Shown here piece after piece: positions 43,126 through 51,842 of a DNA stretch of 53,231 nt. The stretch lies in the NCBI GenBank assembly GCA_009837725.1, contig VXSY01000145.1:1-53231 (forward strand), in the 5' to 3' direction. The translations under genes and the position numbers were made by a program. A model generated the notes under the pieces. It was not told the DNA's origin. It was given only the letters and a program-made list of their open reading frames with translations, and did not search any database. The DNA comes from Gammaproteobacteria bacterium (GTDB taxonomy: Bacteria > Pseudomonadota > Gammaproteobacteria > Pseudomonadales > Azotimanducaceae). Positions within the stretch are counted from its first letter, which is position 1, and each line of letters starts with the position of its first letter.

Positions 43126-44340
43126 CTAGATCACGCGCCACCAAGGGAGTGCCAGCACGCCCGGGGCGAGCCACTCGATCGAGTTGCCCTCGTGCACAAC
43201 GATCCCAGCGCGGGTCACGTCGCTGTACTCCCTCTGGAACGAACGGATCCCTGCAGTGTCACGCAAGCGGGGGTTTCGGGTTGCCTTCACCTCAATCGGC
43301 AACAACTGGTCACCGTTGTCGATGACAAAGTCCACCTCGTCCCCGGCTACCGTGCGCCAGTAGAGGATCTCCGGGGCTGGGATCCTAGTGTCGCGCCAAG
43401 CGAGCAGGTCAGCGAGCACCACGTTCTCGAGATGGGCGCCGGCCGGGGATGGGGTACCGGCGATGTGCAGCGCAAGACCGGTATCGCCCCAGTACAACCG
43501 CGGCGACTTGATCAGGCGTTTGCCCCGGTTCACCGAATAGGCGGGCACGCGGACGAGCAGATAGCTGGCCTCAAGCAAGTTCAGATAGCGGTGCGCGGTG
43601 GCCTGTGGCAACGCGACGTCGCGGCCTAGCTCGGTCTGGTTCACGAGCTGGCCGAGGCGCAGGCAGGCAGCCCGCATCAGCCGCCGGAAATCCGGGAGGG
43701 AGGCAACCGCCGACAGGTTCAGGAGGTCGCGCTCTAGGTAGGTTCGCACATATCCGTCGAACCAGATCGTGCGCTCGGTGTCGTACGAGAGGTGAACTGC
43801 CGGCTCGGGGAACCCACCGCGGCGCGCAAGGTCGCGCCAGTCCTCCGGCGGTCCCCGCGACGCGGAAGCGATCTCGACCCACTCCGACTCGTCGTGCTGC
43901 AGCAGGTCGCTCCAGATGCCGGCCTGGCCGAGGCCGAGCTGCTCCCGCCGCGTCATTGGCCAAAGGGTGACGTAGCTCGCGCGCCCCGCCAACGACTCCG
44001 AGACACGGTTCATCAGCAGTAGGTTGGCCGACCCCGTGAGCAGGAATCTGCCGGCTTCGCGATGCCGGTCGATGTCCATCTTGACGGTGTGCAGGATCTC
44101 TGGAGCCCGCTGCACTTCGTCCAGCGTCACGCGACCACCGCCGAGGAGAGTCTCAGGGTCGCGTCTTGCCGTCTCCATGACGTCAAGGTCGTCGAGCGAG
44201 TAGTACCTCCGGCGGACATCCAGCGCTTTGGCGAGCGTGCTCTTGCCCGTTTGCCGGGCACCACTCATCACTACGGCAGGCATCACGCCAAGTCGCTCTT
44301 CAAGAGTCGTCCGGGCCAGTCTTGGTGCTAGATCATTCAT
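43126..44340 (-). CDS. AAA ATPase with DUF4143 domain
   Basis: This 404-residue protein has an AAA_14-type ATPase core: Walker A SGARQTGKST (about residues 26-35), Walker B RVTLDEVQRAP (about residues 70-80) and sensor LLTGSANLLL. The C-terminal DUF4143 part contains LVNQTELGRDVALPQATAHRYLNLLE (winged-helix-like) and the PD-(D/E)XK-like end ILYWRTVAGDEVDFVIDNGDQLLPIEVKAT. The family is widespread in mobile and accessory regions and its role is not settled. The ATG at 44340 is preceded by CGAGGC; an in-frame ATG at 44358 overlaps the candidate promoter. A paralogue of a different subtype lies at 50563. Confidence 0.82.
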   Translation of the reverse strand: MNDLAPRLARTTLEERLGVMPAVVMSGARQTGKSTLAKALDVRRRYYSLDDLDVMETARRDPETLLGGGRVTLDEVQRAPEILHTVKMDIDRHREAGRFLLTGSANLLLMNRVSESLAGRASYVTLWPMTRREQLGLGQAGIWSDLLQHDESEWVEIASASRGPPEDWRDLARRGGFPEPAVHLSYDTERTIWFDGYVRTYLERDLLNLSAVASLPDFRRLMRAACLRLGQLVNQTELGRDVALPQATAHRYLNLLEASYLLVRVPAYSVNRGKRLIKSPRLYWGDTGLALHIAGTPSPAGAHLENVVLADLLAWRDTRIPAPEILYWRTVAGDEVDFVIDNGDQLLPIEVKATRNPRLRDTAGIRSFQREYSDVTRAGIVVHEGNSIEWLAPGVLALPWWRVI

Positions 44341-44376
44341 GCCTCGGATGATAATCATTCAAGCTGTGAATGAAAA
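44333..44376 (-). promoter_or_regulatory. candidate promoter and repeated ATCATTCA boxes before the AAA/DUF4143 gene
   Basis: On the minus strand TTTTCA (44371-44376), a 17-nt spacer and TATCAT (44348-44353) form a plausible AT-rich promoter. The expected transcript start would be at or next to the ATG at 44340, implying a leaderless message. The octamer ATCATTCA occurs at 44333-44340 and 44354-44361, and its inverted form TGAATGA at 44367-44373, so an operator is possible. Confidence 0.4.
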
Positions 44377-44529
44377 TGATGCAAGGCGAGCTACACACGA
44401 GTCCATGCTGGTCACAACATTGAGCGGCATGGGGTCGCCAAACGCCGGGCCGTAGTGTCGCATCGACCGATCTGGCTGAGCTTCGCTATGCCGACGTTGC
44501 TGGACAAGGCTAGGCCTCGGTGGAGACCG

Positions 44530-45195
44530 TCACGTTTCGTCCTTTGCCATCACCACTCGGACGCGGTGGCGGTCGCAGGCCTTTTCGTACGCCCTTTGGG
44601 AGATGCGGCCGTCTTCGGCCATTTTTCGGAGTTCCGCGAGCTTGCGTTCCACCTCTGCCTCGCGGCGTTCGCGGGAGGCGTCGATGGGGGTGGGGCCGCC
44701 GGTGAGGGGACCGCGGTCCCTGAAGCCGTAGCTTGCCTCGCGGAAGGCGGTCTGTCGGTTCAGGCGGCGGACGGTCAGGTACAGCACTTCGATTGCGAGC
44801 AGGAAACCCGCCGTAACTGCGGCCGACTCAGCGCCGGCCAAGAGTGTCGCTTGCGCCACCAAGGCGACGTTCGGCAATTGTGCCAGCCCTGCGAACAGCC
44901 AGAGCATGCGCTTCTGGTACGTCCTCGTGTCGGAGTCCGCCTGTGCCTCTGGCGTCTCGTCGTCGCGCTCGGCATCGAGGCGCCAGCCGATGCGGTCGGC
45001 TTCGCCGGCGATGTGGCGGAAGAACTGGCCGACGATGACGAAGAAGAGGGCGAGGAGCGCTGGTTTCCAGCCGTGCAGGACTAAGGCCAAGGCCAAGAGA
45101 AGCGTATAGCCGGCGGCGATGCCGACGAAGAGTGCGCCCTTGGCGAGGCGTTGCAGGCGCAGGCGAGTGCTCTGACCCGATGCTGCTTCGTTCAT
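44530..45195 (-). CDS. multi-spanning membrane protein of unknown function
   Basis: I do not recognise this 221-residue protein. It begins MNEAASGQSTRLRLQRLAKG and has about four hydrophobic segments: GALFVGIAAGYTLLLALALVL, ALLALFFVIVGQFF, MLWLFAGLAQLPNVALVAQATLL and AVTAGFLLAIEVLYL. These are followed by a charged, coiled-coil-like tail (ASRERREAEVERKLAELRKMAE). It is likely in the inner membrane with the tail in the cytoplasm. The ATG overlaps the stop of the FG-GAP protein gene by one base (TAATG), so the two are translationally coupled. Confidence 0.75.
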   Translation of the reverse strand: MNEAASGQSTRLRLQRLAKGALFVGIAAGYTLLLALALVLHGWKPALLALFFVIVGQFFRHIAGEADRIGWRLDAERDDETPEAQADSDTRTYQKRMLWLFAGLAQLPNVALVAQATLLAGAESAAVTAGFLLAIEVLYLTVRRLNRQTAFREASYGFRDRGPLTGGPTPIDASRERREAEVERKLAELRKMAEDGRISQRAYEKACDRHRVRVVMAKDET

Positions 45196-46778
45196 TACGC
45201 TCCTCCGGCCATCAGGACAACGACCCGGTTTGCGGCTGTTTCGGATGGATGGAACAGCACCACGTCTTCCCGACCGTCGTGGTCCAAGTCGGCCATCATG
45301 GAGTTGAGCTCGTTGCTGGGGAGGTCCACCGTGACGTGCTGGGGCTCGCCGGCGAACGGGTCTGGCCCCTCGCCACCGATGTGTACCGACAGCCGGTCCC
45401 AGCGATTGCCGGTGAGAAGGTCCGAGCGGCCATCGCCGTCTATGTCGCCGATCAGCACCAAGGGAAACAGCACGCCGCGCTTGTCGAAGGGAGCGAAGCG
45501 GGTTCGCACGCGGCGGACGGCATCGGGTTCGGAGGGATAGGCGTTGTCGCGCAAGCGGTAGAGGGCGAGGTCGATGGTGATGGACTTGCCGACCATCGCC
45601 CGCGTCATGCCGCCGAGGCCCGTATCCACTGCGGCCAGGGCGAAGTCCGTCGCGCCGTCGCCGTCGATGTCGAGATAGCGCTGGGTCGCATAGCCCCATG
45701 CGAGGCCGCCGGCGGGGCCAGGTGTCGCGACCACCGTGTCGGGCGTGGCCGCGAAGGTGGTTGCACCCGGTTCCGGCCGTCCGAAGTGAATGCCGAACGT
45801 CCCGCGCAGGCTGAACACGCGCCGGCCGGAAAAGGAGACGGTGACGAGGTCCGCCACGCCGTCTCCGTTGAGGTCGTGGAAGCCGTGCAGGACGGTGTAG
45901 TCGAAGCGACCGCCGAGGCCGAGCAGGAGCGACGGCACGCCGCGGTCGCCGAACTGGAAGGCGAGCGCATAGGTGCCGTCGAAATCGAACTCCACATTAG
46001 TGGCGAGTTCCCGGGGCGTCGCACCGAAGCTGCCATCGGTGTTCTGGCTATGCAGCTCGAAATGGTCTTCGTTCCAGAACAGGAGGTCTTGGCGGCCGTC
46101 ACGGTCATAGTCCAGCCGGTGGATGCGCCCGAGATACCACGGGATGTTCTGCACCGTGATGCCGACTTCCCTGTAGGTGCGTTCGTCGCCGTATGCCTTC
46201 TCCATCAGGTGCGGCTCCCTTGGCCCAAGTCGAACGGGAGTGCCAAACGTGCCATCCGCCTTCTGCATGGCCATCCAAAAGCCATCGGCATCCGGCATCA
46301 CGAGGTCGTCGAGACCGTCACCGTTCAGGTCTACCGTCACGTCGACGCGGGGAAGACCACCGCCTTCGGGGGCTCGCACATGGAGCGGGAAGGGCACGAA
46401 GGCGCGGTCGCGGGCCTGGTGGACGTCGATAATGGCAAGGCCGCCGTCCCGATAGAGTACAGGGTGATCGCGGCCGTCCAACTGCAGGACATCCACGAAC
46501 GCCACCTGGCCCTCAGCCGCCGCCCCCGCCACGAACCGCCACTCGCCGGCCTTGAGCTGGAGAATCCTTACGAGGACGCCGCCGCCCACGCGCTCCAGCA
46601 CGGCGATTTCCGCGCTCTGTGGGTCGGTGAACGAACCGGGCACGATGGTCTGATGCTCTGCAATGCCGGTGTCGATTTCGTGGAGCTGGAAGGGGCAGAC
46701 CTCCTCTCCGGCCACGGCGGCGATGCTGCCGAACGTTGCCAAAAGCGTGGACAGAGCCTTGCCAAGATGCATGTTCAT
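45195..46778 (-). CDS. secreted FG-GAP/VCBS-type repeat protein
   Basis: This 527-residue protein has a signal peptide (MNMHLGKALSTLLATFGSIAAVAG) and at least six Ca2+-binding loops of the D-x-[DN]-x-D-G-x-x-D kind: DLNGDGLDDLV, DYDRDGRQDLL, DLNGDGVADLV, DIDGDGATDFA, DIDGDGRSDLL and DLDHDGREDVV. Such repeats form an integrin-alpha-like beta-propeller used for adhesion or matrix binding outside the cell. AGGAG lies 8 nt before the ATG at 46778. It is transcribed divergently from an HTH regulator, with a 114-bp gap, and is coupled to the membrane protein downstream. Confidence 0.85.
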   Translation of the reverse strand: MNMHLGKALSTLLATFGSIAAVAGEEVCPFQLHEIDTGIAEHQTIVPGSFTDPQSAEIAVLERVGGGVLVRILQLKAGEWRFVAGAAAEGQVAFVDVLQLDGRDHPVLYRDGGLAIIDVHQARDRAFVPFPLHVRAPEGGGLPRVDVTVDLNGDGLDDLVMPDADGFWMAMQKADGTFGTPVRLGPREPHLMEKAYGDERTYREVGITVQNIPWYLGRIHRLDYDRDGRQDLLFWNEDHFELHSQNTDGSFGATPRELATNVEFDFDGTYALAFQFGDRGVPSLLLGLGGRFDYTVLHGFHDLNGDGVADLVTVSFSGRRVFSLRGTFGIHFGRPEPGATTFAATPDTVVATPGPAGGLAWGYATQRYLDIDGDGATDFALAAVDTGLGGMTRAMVGKSITIDLALYRLRDNAYPSEPDAVRRVRTRFAPFDKRGVLFPLVLIGDIDGDGRSDLLTGNRWDRLSVHIGGEGPDPFAGEPQHVTVDLPSNELNSMMADLDHDGREDVVLFHPSETAANRVVVLMAGGA

Positions 46779-46805
46779 GGCGTTTCTCCTTGCGATGGAT
46801 GTGCT

Positions 46806-46877
46806 GGTACATTCGCCTCATGGACTAGCATTTGCAACCACCACCGCGAAAGTGTCATTGTACTAGCATCTTGGTAC
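46806..46877. promoter_or_regulatory. repeat-containing divergent regulatory region
   Basis: The gap between the FG-GAP gene and the HTH gene holds two direct copies of ACTAGCAT (46824-46831 and 46862-46869), each close to a TGGTAC (46805-46810 and 46872-46877). The AT-richer composition and paired boxes suggest binding sites for the adjacent regulator. No convincing -35/-10 pair was found. Confidence 0.35.
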
Positions 46878-46892
46878 TACATGGTGATACCC

Positions 46893-47636
46893 ATGTCCCA
46901 ATCGATGAGGATCGTCGGCGCGCTGAAGCGGGCCCTCAAGGCTCGCGGCGTCTCCTACGCCGACGTGGCACGGCAACTCAAGCTCTCGGAGAGCAGCGTG
47001 AAGCGGCTCTTCTCCACCGGCGCATTCTCCCTCGCCCGCCTCGAAGCGGTGAGTGAACTGGCGAACGTTGATCTCCTTGAACTCGCCCGTCTCGCCGACG
47101 AGCAGCGCCTTCGGGTGCCGTCTCTCACGATCGAACAGGAGCGCGAGGTGGTGAACAATCCGGCGCTGCTGCTGGTTTCCGTCTGTGTGCTGAACCGATG
47201 GTCGTTCGAGCGGATTCTGGCGCGCTACCGGTTCACCGAACCGCAGCTGATTGGCCTGCTCGCTCGCCTCGACCGCATGGGCGTCATAGAACTCTTGCCC
47301 GGCAACCGCATTCGTCTGCTCATCACGCGCAACTTCGCCTGGCTGCCGGACGGGCCGATCCATCGCTACTTCGTCGAGCACATCCAAGGAGACCTCTTGG
47401 CCGGCCCCTTCGACCCGGATCGAGACCTGCACCGGTTCGCCTGGGGCATGCTCTCGGCAGAGTCCGCCGCGCAGCTTCGCGTCAGGCTCGCCGAAGCAAT
47501 GGACGAGTTCGACGAACTCACCCGCAGCGACGAGGTGCGTGCCGATGCCGCCGCCACCGGCACGTGCCTACTGGTCGCCTTGCGCGAATGGGAACCGAAT
47601 GCCTTCCGCACGATGCACCGCAGCGAGGTTGCCTGA
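46893..47636 (+). CDS. helix-turn-helix (XRE/Cro-CI type) transcriptional regulator
   Basis: This 247-residue protein has an N-terminal lambda-repressor-like HTH: ALKRALKARGVSYADVARQLKLSESSVKRLFS, about residues 10-41, with the recognition helix at SESSVKRLFS. The rest (from residue 70) is a helical effector or dimer domain with no known ligand pocket. Similar architectures (HTH plus 170-residue tail) occur in proteobacterial XRE regulators. The ATG at 46893 is used; an in-frame ATG at 46881 would add four residues. It faces the FG-GAP/membrane protein pair and probably controls it. Confidence 0.82.
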   Translation: MSQSMRIVGALKRALKARGVSYADVARQLKLSESSVKRLFSTGAFSLARLEAVSELANVDLLELARLADEQRLRVPSLTIEQEREVVNNPALLLVSVCVLNRWSFERILARYRFTEPQLIGLLARLDRMGVIELLPGNRIRLLITRNFAWLPDGPIHRYFVEHIQGDLLAGPFDPDRDLHRFAWGMLSAESAAQLRVRLAEAMDEFDELTRSDEVRADAAATGTCLLVALREWEPNAFRTMHRSEVA

Positions 47637-47845
47637 GCCCGCTTGGGGCGCAGTGCGGTGAACCCTCACCCACCGAGAGCGCGGACGCAATCTCGGCAGA
47701 CGGGTTCCACGGCGCAGCCCCGAGGCTTATAGCCGCCGCCTATCGCCGGTGCTACAGTCGCCGGCTTCTGCGCCGCGCCATCGGCATGGCGTCCGCACAG
47801 GGCGGCGCCATCACAAAGCAAGACGCGAAGACACGGGAGGGAACA

Positions 47846-49390
47846 TTGGAAGACAACGTCGGCTGGTGGCTCACGAAGCGGGCGTTTCTGACGCCGCATC
47901 GAGAGGCGTATGTGGACAGCCACACCGGGGAGCGGCTCGATTTCGAGCAGTTGAACCTGCGCGCCAACCGGGTGGCGAATGCCTTCCTCGGCGCCGGCAT
48001 CGCCAAGGGCGAGCGGGTGGGGCTCTTGATGATGAACAGCCCCGAGTTCGTCGAGGCATTCTTCGCGCTAGGCAAGATCGGCGCGGTCGTGGTTCCGCTC
48101 AACTGGCGCCTCGTGGGAGATGAGCTCGAGTTCATCCTCAAAGACGCCGGTGTCACTCGACTCATCTTCGACGACGACTTCGCCGAGCTCGTGGCGGATC
48201 TGCATTCTCGAGGCGACCGCACCGACATTCACCAATGGCTCCAGCTCGAAGGCGCCGGCGAAACCGCGCATTTCGCGGAACCGTACCGAGCCTTCCGCGA
48301 CGCTGCCGCCGATGACGAACCTGCCATCGGCGCCGGCGCCGACGACATGCTCTACATCATGTACACCTCCGGCACCACGGGCCTCCCCAAGGGTGTGGTG
48401 CACACCCACTCCACCTCCATCTGGGCCTGCATCACCATCGCCGCCACCACCTACTACCGCGAGGACGACCGCTTTCTCTCGCCCCTGCCCATGTTCCATG
48501 TCGGCGCACTCACCCCCATCGCGGTGAACGTCTATCGCGGCGTCACCAGCATCGTCATGCGCAGCTTCGATCCGGTGCGCGCGTGGGAACTCGTTCAGGA
48601 AGAGAAGGTGAGCATCGCGGTGGCCGTTCCGGCGATGCTGAACTTCATGCTGCAGGTGCCAGACCTCTCCCGTTACGACTTCTCAAGCTGGCGCTGGTGC
48701 CTCTCCGGCGCCGCGCCGGTGCCGGAGTCGTTGATCGAGGAGTACGCCAAGATCGGCATCGAAGTGCATCAGATCTACGGCCTCACGGAGTCGTGCGGTC
48801 CGGCAGCCCTCATCGACCCGGAAAACGCGCTCAAGCGCATCGGCTCCACCGGCAAGGCGTTCTTCCACACCGACCTTCGCGTCGTCCGTCCAGACGGCAC
48901 GGACTGCGACGCCGACGAGGCCGGCGAAGTGCTGGTGGCGGGGCCGCATGTCATGCGCGAGTACTGGAATCGCCCGGAAGCCACGGCGGAAACGCTCGTG
49001 GACGGCTGGCTGCACACCGGCGATGTCGCCCGCATGGACGCCGACGGCTTCGTTTACATCGAAGACCGGATCAAGGACATGGTGATCTCCGGCGGCGAGA
49101 ACATCTATCCCGCCGAGATCGAGAAGGTGCTGCAGGAGCATCCGAACATCTCCGAGGCGGCCGTCATCGGCCAGCCAAGCGAGAAATGGGGCGAGTCGCC
49201 GTTCGCGGTGGTGGTGAAGACCGACCCGGCCCTGACGGAGGCCGACGTGGTGAACTTCTGCCAAGGACGGCTTGCGGGCTACAAGCAGCCCAAGGGGGCG
49301 GCGTTCGTGGAGACGATTCCGCGCAACCCAAGCGGCAAGATTCTGAAGCGCCTCCTGCGCGACCAGTTCCCCGGCCCGGCGCCGGTGTAG
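47846..49390 (+). CDS. AMP-forming acyl-CoA synthetase
   Basis: This 514-residue ANL-superfamily ligase activates a carboxylic acid with ATP and joins it to CoA. Visible motifs are the phosphate loop YTSGTTGLPKGVVHTH, the A5-type YGLTES, the hinge region LHTGDVARMDADGFVYIEDR and the catalytic Lys in NPSGKILKRLLRD. The start is TTG at 47846 with GGGAGG 5 nt upstream, giving MEDNVGWW. An ATG at 47786 in the same frame lacks such a site and adds residues without homologous character. The stop lies 11 nt before the phosphotransferase start. Medium- or long-chain fatty acids, or aromatic acids, are possible substrates. Confidence 0.9.
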   Translation: MEDNVGWWLTKRAFLTPHREAYVDSHTGERLDFEQLNLRANRVANAFLGAGIAKGERVGLLMMNSPEFVEAFFALGKIGAVVVPLNWRLVGDELEFILKDAGVTRLIFDDDFAELVADLHSRGDRTDIHQWLQLEGAGETAHFAEPYRAFRDAAADDEPAIGAGADDMLYIMYTSGTTGLPKGVVHTHSTSIWACITIAATTYYREDDRFLSPLPMFHVGALTPIAVNVYRGVTSIVMRSFDPVRAWELVQEEKVSIAVAVPAMLNFMLQVPDLSRYDFSSWRWCLSGAAPVPESLIEEYAKIGIEVHQIYGLTESCGPAALIDPENALKRIGSTGKAFFHTDLRVVRPDGTDCDADEAGEVLVAGPHVMREYWNRPEATAETLVDGWLHTGDVARMDADGFVYIEDRIKDMVISGGENIYPAEIEKVLQEHPNISEAAVIGQPSEKWGESPFAVVVKTDPALTEADVVNFCQGRLAGYKQPKGAAFVETIPRNPSGKILKRLLRDQFPGPAPV

Positions 49391-49401
49391 CTGAGACGTC
49401 C

Positions 49402-50445
49402 GTGGAACTGGACGAACTCACCGAGCGACTGGCGCCGTTCGCGGCGGCCCGATACGGCCGCGAGGACGTCGCCATCGAAGGCGTTCACACCATGCCCGGC
49501 CATGCCGGTTTCTCGTGGGGCTTCGACGTGGTTCTGGGCGAGGGTCCGGATGCAGGCCGGGAGTCGTGGTTCATTCGGCTGCCGCCGCCGAACGTCAACT
49601 GGCGCGGCACTGCCGACGTGCTGCGCCAGGTGGAAGTGCTGAACGCCTTGGACGGAACCGACGTGCCGCATTGTTCGGTGCAGTGGTCAGGCGCAGACCT
49701 CGAGTGGTTCGGCTGCCCCTACTTCGTCGTGCCGAAGCTCGAAGGCGACGTGCTGCGCTTGGGCCCCGGCGAGTGGACGGACGAGCTGCCAGACGAGATC
49801 AAGCACGACATGGGCCGCCAGGTGATGCAGGCGCTGGCCGGCATCCACGCGGTGGATCACGCCAAGACGCCGTACCTCGGCGACCCGGTGCCATTCAACG
49901 AAGACGTGGAGCGCTGGGATCGCTTCTTTGAGCGCGCCGCAGATCCGGAACTGCTCGCACGCGCACCCGATTGCCGCCGCCGTCTGCTCGAAACGCTGCC
50001 GGAAGACGCCCCGGTGGGCATCTTCCACGGCGACTTCCAAACCTCCAACGTCTTCTTCGAGCCCCCACCCGCGAACGGCGAACCGCCGAAACTCTTGGCA
50101 GTAATCGACTGGGAACTCACCGGCATCGGTGCCACCCTGAACGACGTTGGCTGGATCTGCACCTTCAGCGACCGAGCAGCCTGGGCCGCCAACCCCGACG
50201 GCGGCGCCGCCCCCCGCCCATCGTTCCTGGACCCGGACACGCTAATGTCCCTGTACGTCGAAGCTTGGGGCAAGCCCTTGCCCAACCTCAGCTGGTTCCG
50301 AGCGCTGGCGGCCTACAAGTTCGCCATCATCACCGGCTTCAACCTAAGCCTCCACCGCCGCGGCAAGCGCGTGGACCCAAGCTGGGAGATCACCCGCCTT
50401 TCCATGCCCACCCTAATCGACCGGGCGCTGGAGCTTTTGGGCTAG
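49402..50445 (+). CDS. phosphotransferase family protein (APH/ACAD10-like)
   Basis: This 347-residue protein has the aminoglycoside phosphotransferase/kinase fold. The catalytic loop is GIFHGDFQTSNVFF (about residues 210-223), with the Asp base and Asn ligand. The metal Asp is in LAVIDWELTGIG (about residues 231-242), the usual D-W-E form. Such proteins beside acyl-CoA synthetases resemble the bacterial homologues of the ACAD10/11 kinase domain, which phosphorylates hydroxy-acyl-CoAs; a role in fatty-acid or sterol degradation is inferred from context only. The start is GTG at 49402, 11 nt after the ligase stop. A fragment of a similar gene persists at 51804. Confidence 0.86.
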   Translation: MELDELTERLAPFAAARYGREDVAIEGVHTMPGHAGFSWGFDVVLGEGPDAGRESWFIRLPPPNVNWRGTADVLRQVEVLNALDGTDVPHCSVQWSGADLEWFGCPYFVVPKLEGDVLRLGPGEWTDELPDEIKHDMGRQVMQALAGIHAVDHAKTPYLGDPVPFNEDVERWDRFFERAADPELLARAPDCRRRLLETLPEDAPVGIFHGDFQTSNVFFEPPPANGEPPKLLAVIDWELTGIGATLNDVGWICTFSDRAAWAANPDGGAAPRPSFLDPDTLMSLYVEAWGKPLPNLSWFRALAAYKFAIITGFNLSLHRRGKRVDPSWEITRLSMPTLIDRALELLG

Positions 50446-50518
50446 ACCGCCAGTCGGACCTCGACGGCCCGTTGGAGGATGGATGGCGAAGCGCATCCAG
50501 ACTTGTCGCCTGCCGACG

Positions 50519-50551
50519 CTTCCGTTAAATTCACCGTAAATTTGACGGAAG
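50519..50551 (+). promoter_or_regulatory. palindromic operator candidate before the second AAA/DUF4143 gene
   Basis: CTTCCGTTAAATT (50519-50531) and AATTTGACGGAAG (50539-50551) are inverted repeats with one mismatch around a 7-nt spacer, ending 11 bp before the ATG at 50563. It is strikingly AT-rich for this genome. Its place over the start region suggests a repressor site or an mRNA hairpin that hides the start. Confidence 0.55.
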
Positions 50552-50562
50552 AACCGACACCA

Positions 50563-51771
50563 ATGTACGCTCGTCTGCTGTCATTGCCGAGCCAGAGCTT
50601 CTTCCTGTTCGGTCCACGCGGGACGGGTAAGTCCATGTGGCTCTCGCATGTCCTCCCAGACGCCGCCTTGAACATCGACCTGCTGCGGTCCAGCACCTAT
50701 TTGGCCTACAAGCGCGACCCGTCCCTGCTCGGGCGCGAGGTTGCAGCGCTGCCGCCCGGCTCGTGGGTCGTCATCGATGAAGTGCAAAAAGCGCCGGAAC
50801 TGCTCGACGAGGTACATGCACTGATGTTCGCGAGCGGTCACGACACTAGATTCGCGCTGTCTGGGTCGAGTGCAAGAAAGCTGAAGAAGTCCAATGCCAA
50901 CATGCTCGCAGGCCGGGCGTGGTCCAAGAGGATGTTTCCCCTGAGCGCTTTGGAAACGTCCGAGGACTTCCGCCTCGAGGAGGCGCTCCGCTATGGCCAA
51001 ATGCCGCTCCGGATCAATGCGGCCAGCACGGCAGACCAGGTTGAGTTTCTGGACGCCTACGTCGAGACCTACCTTCGGGAGGAGATCTGGCAGGAGGCAC
51101 TTGTCAGGAATCTTGATGCGTTTCACCGCTTCCTCTCGGTTGCGGCGGTCGTCAACGGCCAGATTCTCAATCTCAGCAACATCGCCCGAGACGTGGGCGT
51201 GGCCCGCTCCACCGTCCAAGGCTACTTCAGCATTCTCGAAGATACGCTGATCGGCTGGCAGCTGCCCGCCTGGCGCAAGCGCGCCAAGGTCAAGGAGGTT
51301 GCCCACCCCAAGTTCTATCTTTTCGACTGCGGCGTGCAGCGTGCCTTGGCTGGGCTGCACCGTGACAAGCCCTCTCGGGGCGAGCGTGGCGTCCTGTTCG
51401 AGACTTGGCTGCTGAACGAGTTTCGAGCGCTCAACGCCTACGGTTCGCACGGTGCGGAGATGTTCTATTGGCGAACGGAATCCGGCAACGAGGTGGACTT
51501 GATCTTCAAGCGCGGAGCGTGGGCGACCGGCATCGAGATCAAGTCCACCACGACGTGGAACGACCGCTTCAACAAAGGACTTCGCACACTGCTTGACGCT
51601 GGCGACATCGACCATGCCTTCGGCGTGTACGCGGGCGAGCGTGAACTACGCTTCGGCGACATTCGCGTGTTGCCTTACCAAAAGGCTCTGCAAGCGGCTT
51701 GGCAGGGCGATTTCATTGCCGAAGCCCGCAATGGCCATAGCAGCCCGGATGGAGGGCAGCATGTCCTCTAG
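50563..51771 (+). CDS. AAA ATPase with DUF4143 domain (second, different subtype)
   Basis: This 402-residue protein has Walker A FGPRGTGKSM (about residues 16-25), Walker B SWVVIDEVQKAP and sensor ALSGSSARKL. These are followed by the DUF4143 domain: LSNIARDVGVARSTVQGYFSILE and the PD-(D/E)XK-like end FYWRTESGNEVDLIFKRGAWATGIEIKST. It is only distantly related to the copy at 43126, so the two are not a recent duplication. The ATG at 50563 (MYARLL) matches the usual family start; the open frame to 50479 runs through a palindrome. Function is not established; the family often sits among transferred genes. Confidence 0.82.
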   Translation: MYARLLSLPSQSFFLFGPRGTGKSMWLSHVLPDAALNIDLLRSSTYLAYKRDPSLLGREVAALPPGSWVVIDEVQKAPELLDEVHALMFASGHDTRFALSGSSARKLKKSNANMLAGRAWSKRMFPLSALETSEDFRLEEALRYGQMPLRINAASTADQVEFLDAYVETYLREEIWQEALVRNLDAFHRFLSVAAVVNGQILNLSNIARDVGVARSTVQGYFSILEDTLIGWQLPAWRKRAKVKEVAHPKFYLFDCGVQRALAGLHRDKPSRGERGVLFETWLLNEFRALNAYGSHGAEMFYWRTESGNEVDLIFKRGAWATGIEIKSTTTWNDRFNKGLRTLLDAGDIDHAFGVYAGERELRFGDIRVLPYQKALQAAWQGDFIAEARNGHSSPDGGQHVL

Positions 51772-51803
51772 GGCAGCAGGGGTACCGCGCCCTGGCCGGC
51801 GAG

Positions 51804-51842
51804 GCGCCGAAACTCTTGGCCGTGATCGACTAGGAACTGACC
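51804..51842 (+). pseudogene. fragment of a phosphotransferase gene
   Basis: These 39 bp match 50083-50121 of the intact phosphotransferase at 34 of 39 positions and translate as APKLLAVID-stop-ELT, against PPKLLAVIDWELT in the intact gene. The Trp codon TGG is now TAG. Nothing on either side is clearly related, so this is a small relic rather than a gene. It lies 33 bp behind the second AAA/DUF4143 gene. Confidence 0.6.

Noticed and set aside
45132-46880. N-terminal 583 codons of the open frame leading into the HTH regulator
   Set aside because: That part is antisense to the FG-GAP gene; the HTH domain begins just after the ATG at 46893.
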